64,000 nucleotides of DNA. Origin: UA16 sp905478895. Its GTDB lineage: Bacteria; Bacteroidota; Bacteroidia; Flavobacteriales_D; Sanyastnellaceae. The DNA lies in the NCBI GenBank assembly GCA_943788495.1, contig CALSQO010000002.1:558001-622000 (forward strand), in the 5' to 3' direction. The position numbers and the translations under genes are program-made. Positions 9,368 through 17,871 of this stretch are shown piece by piece (position 1 is the first letter of the stretch; every line of letters begins with the position of its first letter). Below the pieces are notes generated by a model. The model ran no database searches. It was not told the DNA's origin and saw only the letters and a list, made by a program, of their open reading frames with translations.

Positions 9368-10603
9368 GTGGGCGAAGTTAAAGGGAGCATTGTCAGAGGA
9401 GCAGAGGTCACATGGCATTGGAACGAGGCAGGAATCGATTCAGTGGAATGGAAGGCTTGGGATGCATTGATCAAGATCTCTGAGTACCCTTCCATTTTCC
9501 TAGATAGCCGCATGATGAAGGCCCTGCTGCGTTCAGCGAAGCGGAATTTAGCAGCGGTGACATGGCATTTGGATACAAAGCTTATTGGCATTTGTCTGGT
9601 AGAAGATGCCCTCGCAGAGAGCTTGAATTTGGATGAACATATTTCTGTGAAACGCTCCTGGTTTTCGATCATTAGCCGCTGGCTGCACGGTCCGGAGGGA
9701 AGGTTTGCCTTTCGGGTCCGTGTCATCGGCCCGGTTCTTGGAAGTGGCCTACACAGTTACCGTTGGGCGAACCATATCCCCGAAAATGAACAGCGTCGTT
9801 TGCTGACGGAAACGATTTTCACGTCAAAGAGCAATGAAGGCAATGCCATCCCAAAGGTGGCCATGCTAAAAGATTTGCCCATCTACTATCCCGGGCGAAG
9901 GCAGCAACTGCAGCGGGGTTGGATCCCGCTGGAATTTGATCCTGAAATGTTGTTTCATTTGGATCCCGCCTGGGAGGACCTGGCGGATTACCAGCTGCAG
10001 TTGAACACCAAGTCACGAACCAAAGTAAAACGTGTTCTCAAAATTTCAGGATCGTTTGAAATCTCAGATTGGTCCACTGAGAAGGTGCTTGAAAATGCCG
10101 ATGCATTGATTGACTTGTATCGGAGCGTTTTCGATCGCTCTGGATTTCGCTTGGGGCAGCTTCATGTGGAAGAGTTGATCGAATCCAAACGCTTCTGGGG
10201 GGACGATTTTGTCGTGAAAGGATACGAGTTAGAGGGCGAGTTGGTTGGATTTCAATGCGCATACCAAGGCGCTGATGAGATCGAGGCTTTCTTCGTTGGT
10301 TTCTCGCCAGGGTTGGTCAAGAGTCATGCGATTTATCAGCGCATGCTCATTGAGTTCATTCGGTTGGGAATTGCGACCAAACGCAAACGAATCAACATGG
10401 GCAGAACAGCACTCGATGTCAAATCATCGGTGGGTGCTCTACCGCGACGCTTGCAATGCGATGTTCACTTTCGAAATCCAATTTTTCACGCGCTGGTGCG
10501 CCGTTTTACCCGGGGTTTTGATCCTGCTGAATTGGTTTTAAAAAAGGCGTGGAAAGTGGATGCTTATGCCAAGGTGCATCATTCAGAAATCCAGACCACC
10601 TGA
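9368..10603 (+). CDS. GNAT/FemAB-like acyltransferase-fold protein
   Basis: A 411-residue soluble protein with a GTG start 4 bases after the YfhO-like gene. The second half (about residues 200-380) has the pattern of FemAB/GNAT-type proteins: a conserved aromatic-rich strand, a region like LVGFQCAYQGADEIEAFFVGF, and then YQRMLIEFIRLGI followed by an INMGRTALD segment where these enzymes bind acyl-CoA or aminoacyl-tRNA. The exact acceptor is unknown. Its neighbour suggests an envelope-related role, but that is inference. The 3' end overlaps the convergent TonB-linked barrel gene by 21 bases, so both stop codons lie inside each other's coding region. Confidence 0.65.
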   Translation: MGEVKGSIVRGAEVTWHWNEAGIDSVEWKAWDALIKISEYPSIFLDSRMMKALLRSAKRNLAAVTWHLDTKLIGICLVEDALAESLNLDEHISVKRSWFSIISRWLHGPEGRFAFRVRVIGPVLGSGLHSYRWANHIPENEQRRLLTETIFTSKSNEGNAIPKVAMLKDLPIYYPGRRQQLQRGWIPLEFDPEMLFHLDPAWEDLADYQLQLNTKSRTKVKRVLKISGSFEISDWSTEKVLENADALIDLYRSVFDRSGFRLGQLHVEELIESKRFWGDDFVVKGYELEGELVGFQCAYQGADEIEAFFVGFSPGLVKSHAIYQRMLIEFIRLGIATKRKRINMGRTALDVKSSVGALPRRLQCDVHFRNPIFHALVRRFTRGFDPAELVLKKAWKVDAYAKVHHSEIQTT

Positions 10604-13084
10604 ATCGCTTCCGTAGCCGACGCCTCGGGAATTCCCTCCTTTGCGGCCTCGTTCTTCCAATTTGCCCAATTTCCAAGTCGCTGTTAAGAATACGTTTTGG
10701 GATTCCCGTTTGAAACGATTTTCCTGGTACAAATTGCTGAAACTTGACGTGTATGACCATTCACGGGTGTTGAATACATCGCTGAGCTTGAGGGCAATGG
10801 TCAAATTCCCGTCGAGCAATTTTCGCTGAATATTGGCGTCCATGTATGCAAATCCATTGAACTGTCCCTGAGGCGTCACGGAGGGGCCGCGGTACAATCC
10901 GTTCAATTGCCATTTCCAAAGCTTCTCGTCTCCAATGGATTGGTTGGCGAAGAAATTCAGGTTATACGACCAACCTTGGGCATCACTTGCGAATTCTGCA
11001 TCTCCTACTTGATTCGCCAGGTGATAAAATGAACCCGTCAATCGAAATTGTCCCGACCCGGGCATTGGGAGCATGAGGATCATTTCGATTCCTTCGTCTC
11101 GGCGACTGCCTTGATTCCACCAACTCGAAGTGCGGATTCCAGCAGCGTCGATATCGGAGTAGCGTTGGATCAAGTCGTTGGTTTCTTTGATGAAAAATGA
11201 GGTGGTCAATGATTTTCGCTTGCGGGACCATTGGTGCCCAATTTCGAATGAATTGGTGTATTCAGGGCGCAATTCGGGATTTCCGATGCGCAGGTTTCGA
11301 CTGTCGCTGTCATCCAAGAAGGGAGTGACGGATCGTCCTCGAGGGCGGTTGACCCGGCGGCTGTAACTCGCAATCCAGCTGACCTCATCGTTGCGTTGTC
11401 GGGAAACATTGAAAGAAGGGTAAACTGAGAAGTAATTGTTTTCGAAGGAACGATTGCCTTCCCATTTGGCCTCCGTAAAGACCTGCTCCAAACGCATTCC
11501 TCCTTGTGTCCCCCAAACGCCCCATTTCCGGCCGTACGTGGCATATCCGGCATGCACATCTTCACGGTACTGAAAACCGAATGACTGAGCAACCGGATTG
11601 ATCGGCACATAGACCCCATCGGTCCAGACCGATGAATCCGAAGAAAGATAACCGAAGGAATCATCTTTTCGCGATAGGTTGGACTTCAGGCCCCATTCGA
11701 ATTTGCCCTCATTTTCCAGCGGTTTCTCATAATCCAACTGGAAAATGGAGCGCGTTGATTGGTTGAATTGGAGGTTTGTATCTCGCACAGAGATAGGGTT
11801 GGTTTCGTCAGAGAGTAGAATCGCATCTTCAAAAATCCATTCTTCAGAAGTGGACTCAGAAAGCGAATGGCGTGCCCGAAATCGCAGGAAATGAGTTGGA
11901 TTTTGGTTGAATTCTTGGCGGTACTCGAGGTCGGCATCGACGCCGTTGCTCGATTCTGCTTCGGATGAGAAGCGGTCGGTGGCATATTCGTATCCGGTGT
12001 CCCACGATTCTTGGTTCTTCAACAGGTTGCTGCGACTGTTGTCGCTGCTGTTGACGTTGACGTTGGCCGAAAAGACTTGGCTTTTGGAGGGATACCATTC
12101 CATTCCAAGGCGACCATTAAGGCTCGTTCGAAGCTGGTCACCATCTCGGATTTGCTCCCAATTTGACACGCTGTCAGCAGTGAAGGTACGTGTTGATTCA
12201 CCTTCGCGAAACAAGTCGCGTTGGTTCCAGCTGGCACTGCTGAAAACGCTGAACTTTTCATTTTTAAAATTTAAGGATGCTGAGCCGTTGTGATTGTCTC
12301 CAGTGCCTCCGGTGGATTGGATTTGACCATGGAATCCTTGCAATTTGTTTTTCTTGAGAATGATGTTGAGGATGCCCGCCATTCCATCGGGATCGTATTT
12401 GGCCGACGGATTGGTGATGATTTCAACGCGGTCGATGCTACTCGCGGGGATTTGCTCGAGGAAGGCATTTTGGGAGGCACCGGTCAATCCCGATGGACGA
12501 CCATCAATCAAAACCTGAACTTGAGATGAACCCCGCAGCGAAACATTGCCATCGATGTCGACGGCCACAGACGGAACATTGACAAGGATTTCGGCGGCTG
12601 TTCCTCCGGCTGCAGATAAATCATTGCCCACCCGAAAGACGCGTCGGTCAATCAGCATTTCCAGAGTGCTCGCTTCGGTTGCCACAACGGCCTCTTCAAG
12701 CTCAAACATTTTGTTTTGAAGGGCAACGGTTCCAGCGTCGTAATCAATCGAGGTGCGGGGGGAGAGGAAGATGGGGGTGGACTGAAAGGATTCATATCCC
12801 ATGAACTGAATGTTCAGTGTGTATTTCCCGAGGGGAATCCCAACAAGTGAAAATGTCCCTTCCTCATCGGCCAATTGCCCAGAAACAATGGAGCTGTCAC
12901 GCAGTGACATCAACGAAATAGAGGCGAAAGGAACCGCTTTTGCGCTTTTTGCGTCAACCACCTTCCCTGTTACCGATGCGATTGCGGGCCTGCTGCGCTC
13001 AGCGCCATCCGGACGCTGAGCGGACAGCGGATTGAAACTCACAAGCCACATGGCGGCGAGAACAAGGGTTTTGTATTGTTTCAT
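10583..13084 (-). CDS. Outer-membrane beta-barrel protein with carboxypeptidase-like N-terminal domain and TonB plug
   Basis: An 833-residue TonB-linked outer-membrane protein. The start at 13084 gives a clean signal peptide (MKQYKTLVLAAMWLVSF, cleavage after LSA); the frame is open 22 codons further upstream but those residues are unlike an export signal. Domains in order: CarboxypepD_reg-like beta sandwich (about 35-125), plug (about 130-240, with LRGSSQVQVLIDGRPSGL), and a large barrel (OMP_b-brl_3 type). The tail is Gly/Ser/Arg-rich and ends in Phe. This family in Bacteroidota includes TonB receptor-like proteins of unknown ligand. No SusD partner is adjacent. Confidence 0.88.
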   Translation of the reverse strand: MKQYKTLVLAAMWLVSFNPLSAQRPDGAERSRPAIASVTGKVVDAKSAKAVPFASISLMSLRDSSIVSGQLADEEGTFSLVGIPLGKYTLNIQFMGYESFQSTPIFLSPRTSIDYDAGTVALQNKMFELEEAVVATEASTLEMLIDRRVFRVGNDLSAAGGTAAEILVNVPSVAVDIDGNVSLRGSSQVQVLIDGRPSGLTGASQNAFLEQIPASSIDRVEIITNPSAKYDPDGMAGILNIILKKNKLQGFHGQIQSTGGTGDNHNGSASLNFKNEKFSVFSSASWNQRDLFREGESTRTFTADSVSNWEQIRDGDQLRTSLNGRLGMEWYPSKSQVFSANVNVNSSDNSRSNLLKNQESWDTGYEYATDRFSSEAESSNGVDADLEYRQEFNQNPTHFLRFRARHSLSESTSEEWIFEDAILLSDETNPISVRDTNLQFNQSTRSIFQLDYEKPLENEGKFEWGLKSNLSRKDDSFGYLSSDSSVWTDGVYVPINPVAQSFGFQYREDVHAGYATYGRKWGVWGTQGGMRLEQVFTEAKWEGNRSFENNYFSVYPSFNVSRQRNDEVSWIASYSRRVNRPRGRSVTPFLDDSDSRNLRIGNPELRPEYTNSFEIGHQWSRKRKSLTTSFFIKETNDLIQRYSDIDAAGIRTSSWWNQGSRRDEGIEMILMLPMPGSGQFRLTGSFYHLANQVGDAEFASDAQGWSYNLNFFANQSIGDEKLWKWQLNGLYRGPSVTPQGQFNGFAYMDANIQRKLLDGNLTIALKLSDVFNTREWSYTSSFSNLYQENRFKRESQNVFLTATWKLGKLEERGRKGGNSRGVGYGSDSGGLDF

Positions 13085-13153
13085 TGGGGCTTTGGTGCAG
13101 GTTCTTATGCTAAGAACGTTCATTTTGCAGAAAGGTTTAACGTGAGGCACGTT

Positions 13154-14089
13154 TCACACATTCGGCCATGCATCCCTGACGATGATACCACGCATGATTT
13201 CCTTCATTCGCCCATTGCATGTTTCTACTTGTGCCACCATGGCATGCTTCCATTCTTTCATCGCCTGTTCTACATCTCGCAAGCTGTGAATCGGAAGGGC
13301 ATCGTCCTTTTCATGTTGGACTCGGAGCCAATGCTCCGCGGGGATCAAAACCCATGAGCTTTGGGGCTGCCAGATAGCGCTCCATTCGCTCAATGTGCAC
13401 CACCACCCCGATGAAACAGATCGGTGTGCTTGATGTGGAAGCTTTGCGCGCGTCATATTTCGGTAGTGTACAAAGCACCAACCTTTCACCCACGCGGCTC
13501 TCGTGTCAATTCGAATTCCTCGTTCGCGCAGAACCGACTGGGTTTCCGGTCTTTTGTCCAGTTTCAATTGACTTTCGAGTTTGGCTAGTTTCACATCAAG
13601 TCGGTCTTTTGAATCCATGCCAACCCAATGATTCCAGGAGCTAGAGACGCGTGTTTGCAAGTAAAACTTGCAGGCGAGTTCCAAGTGAAGCACCAGCGAA
13701 GTTTGCGCGTCGCGCACGACTAGATCCATTTCACCTAGCGTGCGGTCCTTCCCCTGAATCACCAGGTTTTTGGCAAGGACTTCGTATTCAGGGCACGCCT
13801 CAAACCACCAATTCACAAGCTGTTCGAATCGTTTTCCCAAGCGCATTGGACGATCTCCGAGCACATCGATTTCGGAGCAGGATTGCATCTCCCAAACGGG
13901 CAACAAATCCCGAAAGGATCGAAGTGCGCGGGTGTGGTAATCGGTGCGCCAGAGAAATGGCAATTCAGTCGAGTTTCCTTGAAGCATGGGCGCGCTCCCA
14001 ATGGCCCAGGCCATTTCTCGCCAGATGGAAGCAGGACATGCATCCAGAATGTTTTCGAGGGAAGGATCCCATTGCTCGGCTTTGGTCAT
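13154..14089 (-). CDS. DUF1853 family protein
   Basis: A 311-residue cytoplasmic protein matching DUF1853. Visible family motifs are GKRFEQLVNWW (about 105-115), the TLGEMDLVV segment (about 137-145) and LELACKFYLQ (about 156-165), followed by DRLDVKLAKLESQLKLDK. The D-x-V and E-x-A-C-K spacing resembles a PD-(D/E)XK nuclease core, which is an inference, not a shown activity. It is on the minus strand upstream of the barrel gene (69 bases between) and divergent from the small gene at 14165. Biological role unknown. Confidence 0.8.
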   Translation of the reverse strand: MTKAEQWDPSLENILDACPASIWREMAWAIGSAPMLQGNSTELPFLWRTDYHTRALRSFRDLLPVWEMQSCSEIDVLGDRPMRLGKRFEQLVNWWFEACPEYEVLAKNLVIQGKDRTLGEMDLVVRDAQTSLVLHLELACKFYLQTRVSSSWNHWVGMDSKDRLDVKLAKLESQLKLDKRPETQSVLRERGIRIDTRAAWVKGWCFVHYRNMTRAKLPHQAHRSVSSGWWCTLSEWSAIWQPQSSWVLIPAEHWLRVQHEKDDALPIHSLRDVEQAMKEWKHAMVAQVETCNGRMKEIMRGIIVRDAWPNV

Positions 14090-14164
14090 CGCGGATATTC
14101 TATCTTCACGGCCAAATTAGATTGGAAAACCATGCGAACGGTCTGTCAAATCCCACATCGCTTG

Positions 14165-14362
14165 ATGCGAATAACCGTGACCAGCTGGAATGAAAAGTAC
14201 CAGCTGCGTTTTGAATTGGATCGCTATGAGCAAGTGTTTAAAGTCGATCAAACGGATACGAGCATCCCGGCATTGGAAGATTTGGCAAACCGAATGGCGG
14301 AATCCGTATTGCACGGTTTTGTGTCGATGCGTGCAGGATTCTTAGAACATTCAAACGATTAA
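14165..14362 (+). CDS. Small hypothetical protein (65 aa)
   Basis: A 65-residue charged protein beginning MRITVTSWNEKYQLRFELD, with no membrane segment or signal peptide. It ends one base before the next ATG and heads a run of three tightly packed genes. An in-frame ATG at 14132 would add 11 residues. The pattern of beta-like N-terminal sequence followed by a helix (IPALEDLANRMAESVLHGF) looks like a real small domain. I do not recognise a family. Confidence 0.6.
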   Translation: MRITVTSWNEKYQLRFELDRYEQVFKVDQTDTSIPALEDLANRMAESVLHGFVSMRAGFLEHSND

Positions 14363-14363
14363 T

Positions 14364-14987
14364 ATGAACGAAAAAATCACGGTTGTAGCCTTCGTGTTGT
14401 TAGCCTTGTGGTCGGGTTTTTTGACTTACGAGGTCGTAGATACAGGCTATGCTGAATTGCCGGAGGGCATTCGAGATGGAAAGTCGGCAGTGGTGGCATT
14501 CGTGCATGGTGACTCCATCCAGGCGAATTATCAATTCATTGCCGATCGAGAAAAATCGATGTTCATTGCGGTGCAGCAAGCGCAAATGTCCATGGAGCGG
14601 AAAGGACGACCGCTTCAGGAGGAGGCACAGGAGTTGATCAATTACGCGAATGGACCGAGCGCTACGCAGGATGAAGTGTTGACGGCTCAGAACCGTTTGG
14701 TCGAGATTGAAAATGCGTTGACCCAAATGCAGAACCAACAGCAGTCGGAATTGATTCAAATGGAGGCGGTGATTCAAGAAGAAATCGCGGTTAATCTCAC
14801 GGCAGAAGTCGCGGTGTTTGCCGAGGAGTCAGGGCTGGATGTGGTATTGAATTGGGGCCGTTCAGGTGAAGGTGTGCTCTTTGGTGGCCAAGCTTTTGAC
14901 GTGACCTCGGCGCTGATTCAGTTCATGAACGATCGCTATGTTCCAACGCTGGATTCGGAAGCACCAGAAAAGGATACGACACCATGA
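14364..14987 (+). CDS. OmpH/Skp-like periplasmic chaperone
   Basis: A 207-residue protein with an N-terminal hydrophobic segment (residues 5-20) that can act as signal or anchor, then a long heptad-rich helical region (about 60-150, rich in Gln and Glu) and a C-terminal beta-type segment (GLDVVLNWGRSGEGVLFGG). This is the layout of the OmpH/Skp family, trimeric periplasmic holdases that carry outer-membrane proteins. A poorly hydrolysed signal site and the GYAELPEGIRDGKSAVVAFV start of the mature part are seen. It follows the 65-residue gene by one base and overlaps the DUF4924 gene by 4 bases. Confidence 0.75.
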   Translation: MNEKITVVAFVLLALWSGFLTYEVVDTGYAELPEGIRDGKSAVVAFVHGDSIQANYQFIADREKSMFIAVQQAQMSMERKGRPLQEEAQELINYANGPSATQDEVLTAQNRLVEIENALTQMQNQQQSELIQMEAVIQEEIAVNLTAEVAVFAEESGLDVVLNWGRSGEGVLFGGQAFDVTSALIQFMNDRYVPTLDSEAPEKDTTP

Positions 14988-15502
14988 CGACAGCTGCGAT
15001 TAAAAAGGAGTCCCACATCGTTGAATACCTGCTGTATGTATGGCAGATGGAGGACGTTGTTCGCGCCGCGAATTTTGATGCAGGCGCATTGCGTTCCATG
15101 TTTGCTGGTCAAGAAGATGAAGATCTCGAGTGGGTGCTGGAACTCAGCAAAACCATGCAGCAAGAGCGATTGGAGGAGACGGGCCATGCAGCCCATGTTC
15201 AAGAGACGCTGACCGAAATGGCTCTGCTCCACGATTTGCTCACGGGTCCTATGGAAGATTCAGCATATGTCGCGGCATTTCAGGCGGCGGAACCTTTATT
15301 AAATGAGCTAAGTGAGCGGAAAATGAAAGGGGAATTCAACCACCCTGTGGAGCGCATGTTGACCGCTCTTTATGGTTGGCTGGTCTTGCGAATGCGGAAG
15401 GAGGAAGTTTCGTTGGAAACTGAGGCGGCTATGGTCGCCATTCGAGAGATGGCCAACGCACTGGCCAAAGGCCACATCAAAATTTATACAGGTTCAGCTT
15501 GA
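14984..15502 (+). CDS. DUF4924 family protein
   Basis: A 172-residue, all-helical cytoplasmic protein whose opening (KKESHIVEYLLYVWQMEDVVRA) is characteristic of DUF4924, a family largely confined to Bacteroidota. There are no membrane segments and no recognisable catalytic motif. The ATG overlaps the stop of the OmpH-like gene by 4 bases. Its 3' end overlaps the convergent hypothetical gene by 9 bases. Function is unknown. Confidence 0.78.
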   Translation: MTTAAIKKESHIVEYLLYVWQMEDVVRAANFDAGALRSMFAGQEDEDLEWVLELSKTMQQERLEETGHAAHVQETLTEMALLHDLLTGPMEDSAYVAAFQAAEPLLNELSERKMKGEFNHPVERMLTALYGWLVLRMRKEEVSLETEAAMVAIREMANALAKGHIKIYTGSA

Positions 15503-15919
15503 CTGACGGTTCTGCAAACGACGCATGTGTCGAAGGCGGCTGCTCGCGATTCGCAGCACATGGGATTCATTTCGCAGCCGATCGATGATGCTTGTAGATA
15601 GCGTGTTTTTGTCCAAATGGATGGCCGTTTCAGGCCATTTTTCCGGTGCTTCTGCGCCGATGACGAGGCAGCGGAAAAATTCATATCGTTCCGTGGCATT
15701 GAACGCGAGAGCCTGAAGTTTGCTGTCGTCCGCATGTTTCTTGTCGACCAACATCCATGATGATCGGTGCGCATCAATGTCTTGCAGAAACGTCACGGAT
15801 TCTTCAGTGTCCCAAAAATGTCCTTCGCTAAAATCTGAAATCCGACTGATGAGATTTTCAGCTTCGTTGCGATTGCTATAAAACACCCAAACAGTTGGGG
15901 TCGAATGATGAGGCGTCAT
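15494..15919 (-). CDS. Hypothetical protein, possibly a degenerate receiver-like fold
   Basis: A 141-residue protein starting MTPHHSTPTVWVFYSNRNEA; the frame is open further upstream, but homology-like content begins here. The alternation of hydrophobic strands (TVWVFYS, SWMLVDK, FRCLVIGA, ETAIHLDK) and helices resembles a CheY-like alpha/beta fold, but the acidic pocket and phospho-acceptor Asp are not convincing. If a receiver fold is right it is probably pseudo-receiver. I do not recognise a family. It is convergent with DUF4924 and divergent from the ThiF-like gene. Confidence 0.5.
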   Translation of the reverse strand: MTPHHSTPTVWVFYSNRNEAENLISRISDFSEGHFWDTEESVTFLQDIDAHRSSWMLVDKKHADDSKLQALAFNATERYEFFRCLVIGAEAPEKWPETAIHLDKNTLSTSIIDRLRNESHVLRIASSRLRHMRRLQNRQSS

Positions 15920-16061
15920 GAATTGTATTTTTACACTGGTCCATTTCTTACGTAGAACCGCTAGAGAAAGTTGCGTTGTTCCCCATATCGCGCTGTTCAA
16001 AACAACCCGACCGCCGAGGGCATCGGGCGGGAATTAAACCGACATTGATGTTTCAAACGTT

Positions 16062-17138
16062 ATGCTACAGAAGTCCCAAATCCCCGCCGCCAAAGCCACA
16101 ATATTTGAGCTTTCTCAGGAGTCTGATCGCCAGGCTTTTGAGGTGTTTTTGGCCGAATTGACGGCATATGAGGTCTTCGATACGTTGGAAGACCAAGTGG
16201 CGGAATTATTGGTGACTCGGAACCCTCGATTGCGCTCCAATCCCGAAGGGCTTTCCGACGCCTTGTCGCTTCACCTTGGGGATGACGGATGGGCGCAGCA
16301 AGGTTGTTGGGTTTGGTACCCCTGGAGTCGAACCCTTGTTCGTTTGCTGAATGAGGATGAATTCATCGAATTGCGCACCAACCGGAATCGAAATAAGATC
16401 ACAAGGCAGGAGCAAGAATTGCTTCGCAGCAAACAGGTCGGTATTGTTGGCTTGTCGGTTGGCAGCGCCTTTGCCATGAGTTTGGTGATGGAACGAACGT
16501 GTGGATCTTTGAAGGTTGCTGATTTCGATGACTTGGAATTGTCCAATTTGAATCGAATCCAGACAGGCGTGAAGAATCTCGGCCTACCAAAATGGGTTGC
16601 AATTTGCAGAGCTATCGCTGAGGTCGACCCTTATTTCAAGGTGGAAGTACAAGCCGAAGGGCTGACTTCTGACAATGCCGCAGGGTTTTTTGAAGGGTTG
16701 GATTTGGTGTGCGATGCGTGCGATCAAGTCTCAGCCAAAGCCCGGATTCGATTGCATGCTCGCAAGGAGGAGATTCCGGTTCTGATGGAAACGTCAGACC
16801 GGGGAATGTTGGATATCGAGCGTTATGATCAAGGTGTTGACGCCTATTTGCATGGTCGAATTTCAGATGAAATGCTCGAGGCGATGTTGGAAGCGAAGGA
16901 ATGGACGTCTGATTTTTTCAATGCATTCATTGATTTGGGCCAAGCTTCGCCCCGAGGATTAAAGAGTTTGGAGGCGGTAGGTTCGACACTTGTCGGCTGG
17001 CCTCAATTGTATTCGGACGTAGCAGCTGGAGGTGCCCATGCGACCCAGGCTGCGCGTAAAATTTTACTTGGGGATCCAGCACCAGATGCCCGTTTATACT
17101 TGGAATGGGATGAGCAGTTCGTTGAATCCGTCGATTGA
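16062..17138 (+). CDS. ThiF/E1-like adenylyltransferase-fold protein, Rv1355c type
   Basis: A 358-residue protein. Residues 1-110 form a family-specific N-terminal part (WVWYPWSRTLVRLL at 83-96, then LRTNRNRNKIT at 104-114). Residues 120-270 are a ThiF/MoeB/E1 Rossmann domain: GLSVGS (130-135), DFDDLELSNLNR (154-165) and MxTSDRGMLD-like sequence at 242-251. This combination is typical of the Rv1355c family, in which the E1 domain is normally fused to a nitroreductase-like domain; here the protein ends after the E1 part. No CxxC zinc site or E1 catalytic Cys is evident. No ubiquitin-like partner is adjacent. The next gene starts 29 bases before this one ends. Substrate unknown. Confidence 0.8.
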   Translation: MLQKSQIPAAKATIFELSQESDRQAFEVFLAELTAYEVFDTLEDQVAELLVTRNPRLRSNPEGLSDALSLHLGDDGWAQQGCWVWYPWSRTLVRLLNEDEFIELRTNRNRNKITRQEQELLRSKQVGIVGLSVGSAFAMSLVMERTCGSLKVADFDDLELSNLNRIQTGVKNLGLPKWVAICRAIAEVDPYFKVEVQAEGLTSDNAAGFFEGLDLVCDACDQVSAKARIRLHARKEEIPVLMETSDRGMLDIERYDQGVDAYLHGRISDEMLEAMLEAKEWTSDFFNAFIDLGQASPRGLKSLEAVGSTLVGWPQLYSDVAAGGAHATQAARKILLGDPAPDARLYLEWDEQFVESVD

Positions 17139-17871
17139 TCGCGTTCGCAACGCAGAGCGCATTGGAGAGGCTGAAGTGCGCGTTTTTCGCGCAGACCAGT
17201 ACCTGGATAGCTGCCATGATTTGGTGGACGGACATCAAGCTGTCTTGCAAGCATACGGCATCAAGAAGTTGACGACATTCAATCGGGAATGGATTGGAGA
17301 TCCCGATGTCATTGTCATTGCAGCTGTTGCGAAAGGAATTGGCGTTGATGGTAAAACGGAACGTGTGCTGGGCGGGGCTAGAATGCATGGTGTGAGGGAT
17401 GTTGAAGACATGCCATTGATCAAAGCCATCGGCAATCAAGACGAAAATTTGGCCCGTCACATGCAAGCGTATGCCGACGAAGGTGCCTACGAATTGGGGG
17501 GAATGTGGAACAGCATTGAATTGGCAGGAATGGGGGTCGAGGCGACTTTTCTCATCCAAGCAGCAATGGCTACGCTGACGATGGTCGGAGGGCGGCATCT
17601 TTTCGCATTGACCTCACCTGTTACGCGGAGGATGCAGGCGCCGTTGGCATTTTTCACAGAGGAAGGGATTGGCCAAGATGGCTACTTTACGTATCCCACA
17701 GAAAAGTTAAGGGCCACCATTGCGCGGTATACTTTTCCTGAAAACATTGAGGCTGTGCAGCCGCAAGTCCGGGAACTGTTGGAAAATATTTGGCAGGATC
17801 CAGAGCGAGCGAGTTACAATGTCCAAGGTCCCAAGGGTGATTTAAAGCTCAAGTTCCGTATCGAAGTGTGA
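17110..17871 (+). CDS. GNAT-like (FeeM/N-acyl amino acid synthase-type) putative acyltransferase
   Basis: A 253-residue protein starting MSSSLNPSIDRVRNAE inside the 3' end of the ThiF-like gene (29-base overlap); the longer open frame from 17032 is only a shadow of that gene. The order of elements is GNAT-like: an N-terminal strand with VFRADQYLDSCHDL, a strand pair with VLGGARMHGV, the acidic/hydrophobic core strand YELGGMWNS (about 150-158), and GMGVEATFLIQAAMATL, where GNATs place the acyl-CoA helix. This resembles FeeM/acyl-homoserine-lactone-synthase-like enzymes more than small GNATs. That is motif-level inference and the substrate is unknown. It is followed by a histidine kinase with a 1-base overlap. 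Confidence 0.6.
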   Translation: MSSSLNPSIDRVRNAERIGEAEVRVFRADQYLDSCHDLVDGHQAVLQAYGIKKLTTFNREWIGDPDVIVIAAVAKGIGVDGKTERVLGGARMHGVRDVEDMPLIKAIGNQDENLARHMQAYADEGAYELGGMWNSIELAGMGVEATFLIQAAMATLTMVGGRHLFALTSPVTRRMQAPLAFFTEEGIGQDGYFTYPTEKLRATIARYTFPENIEAVQPQVRELLENIWQDPERASYNVQGPKGDLKLKFRIEV

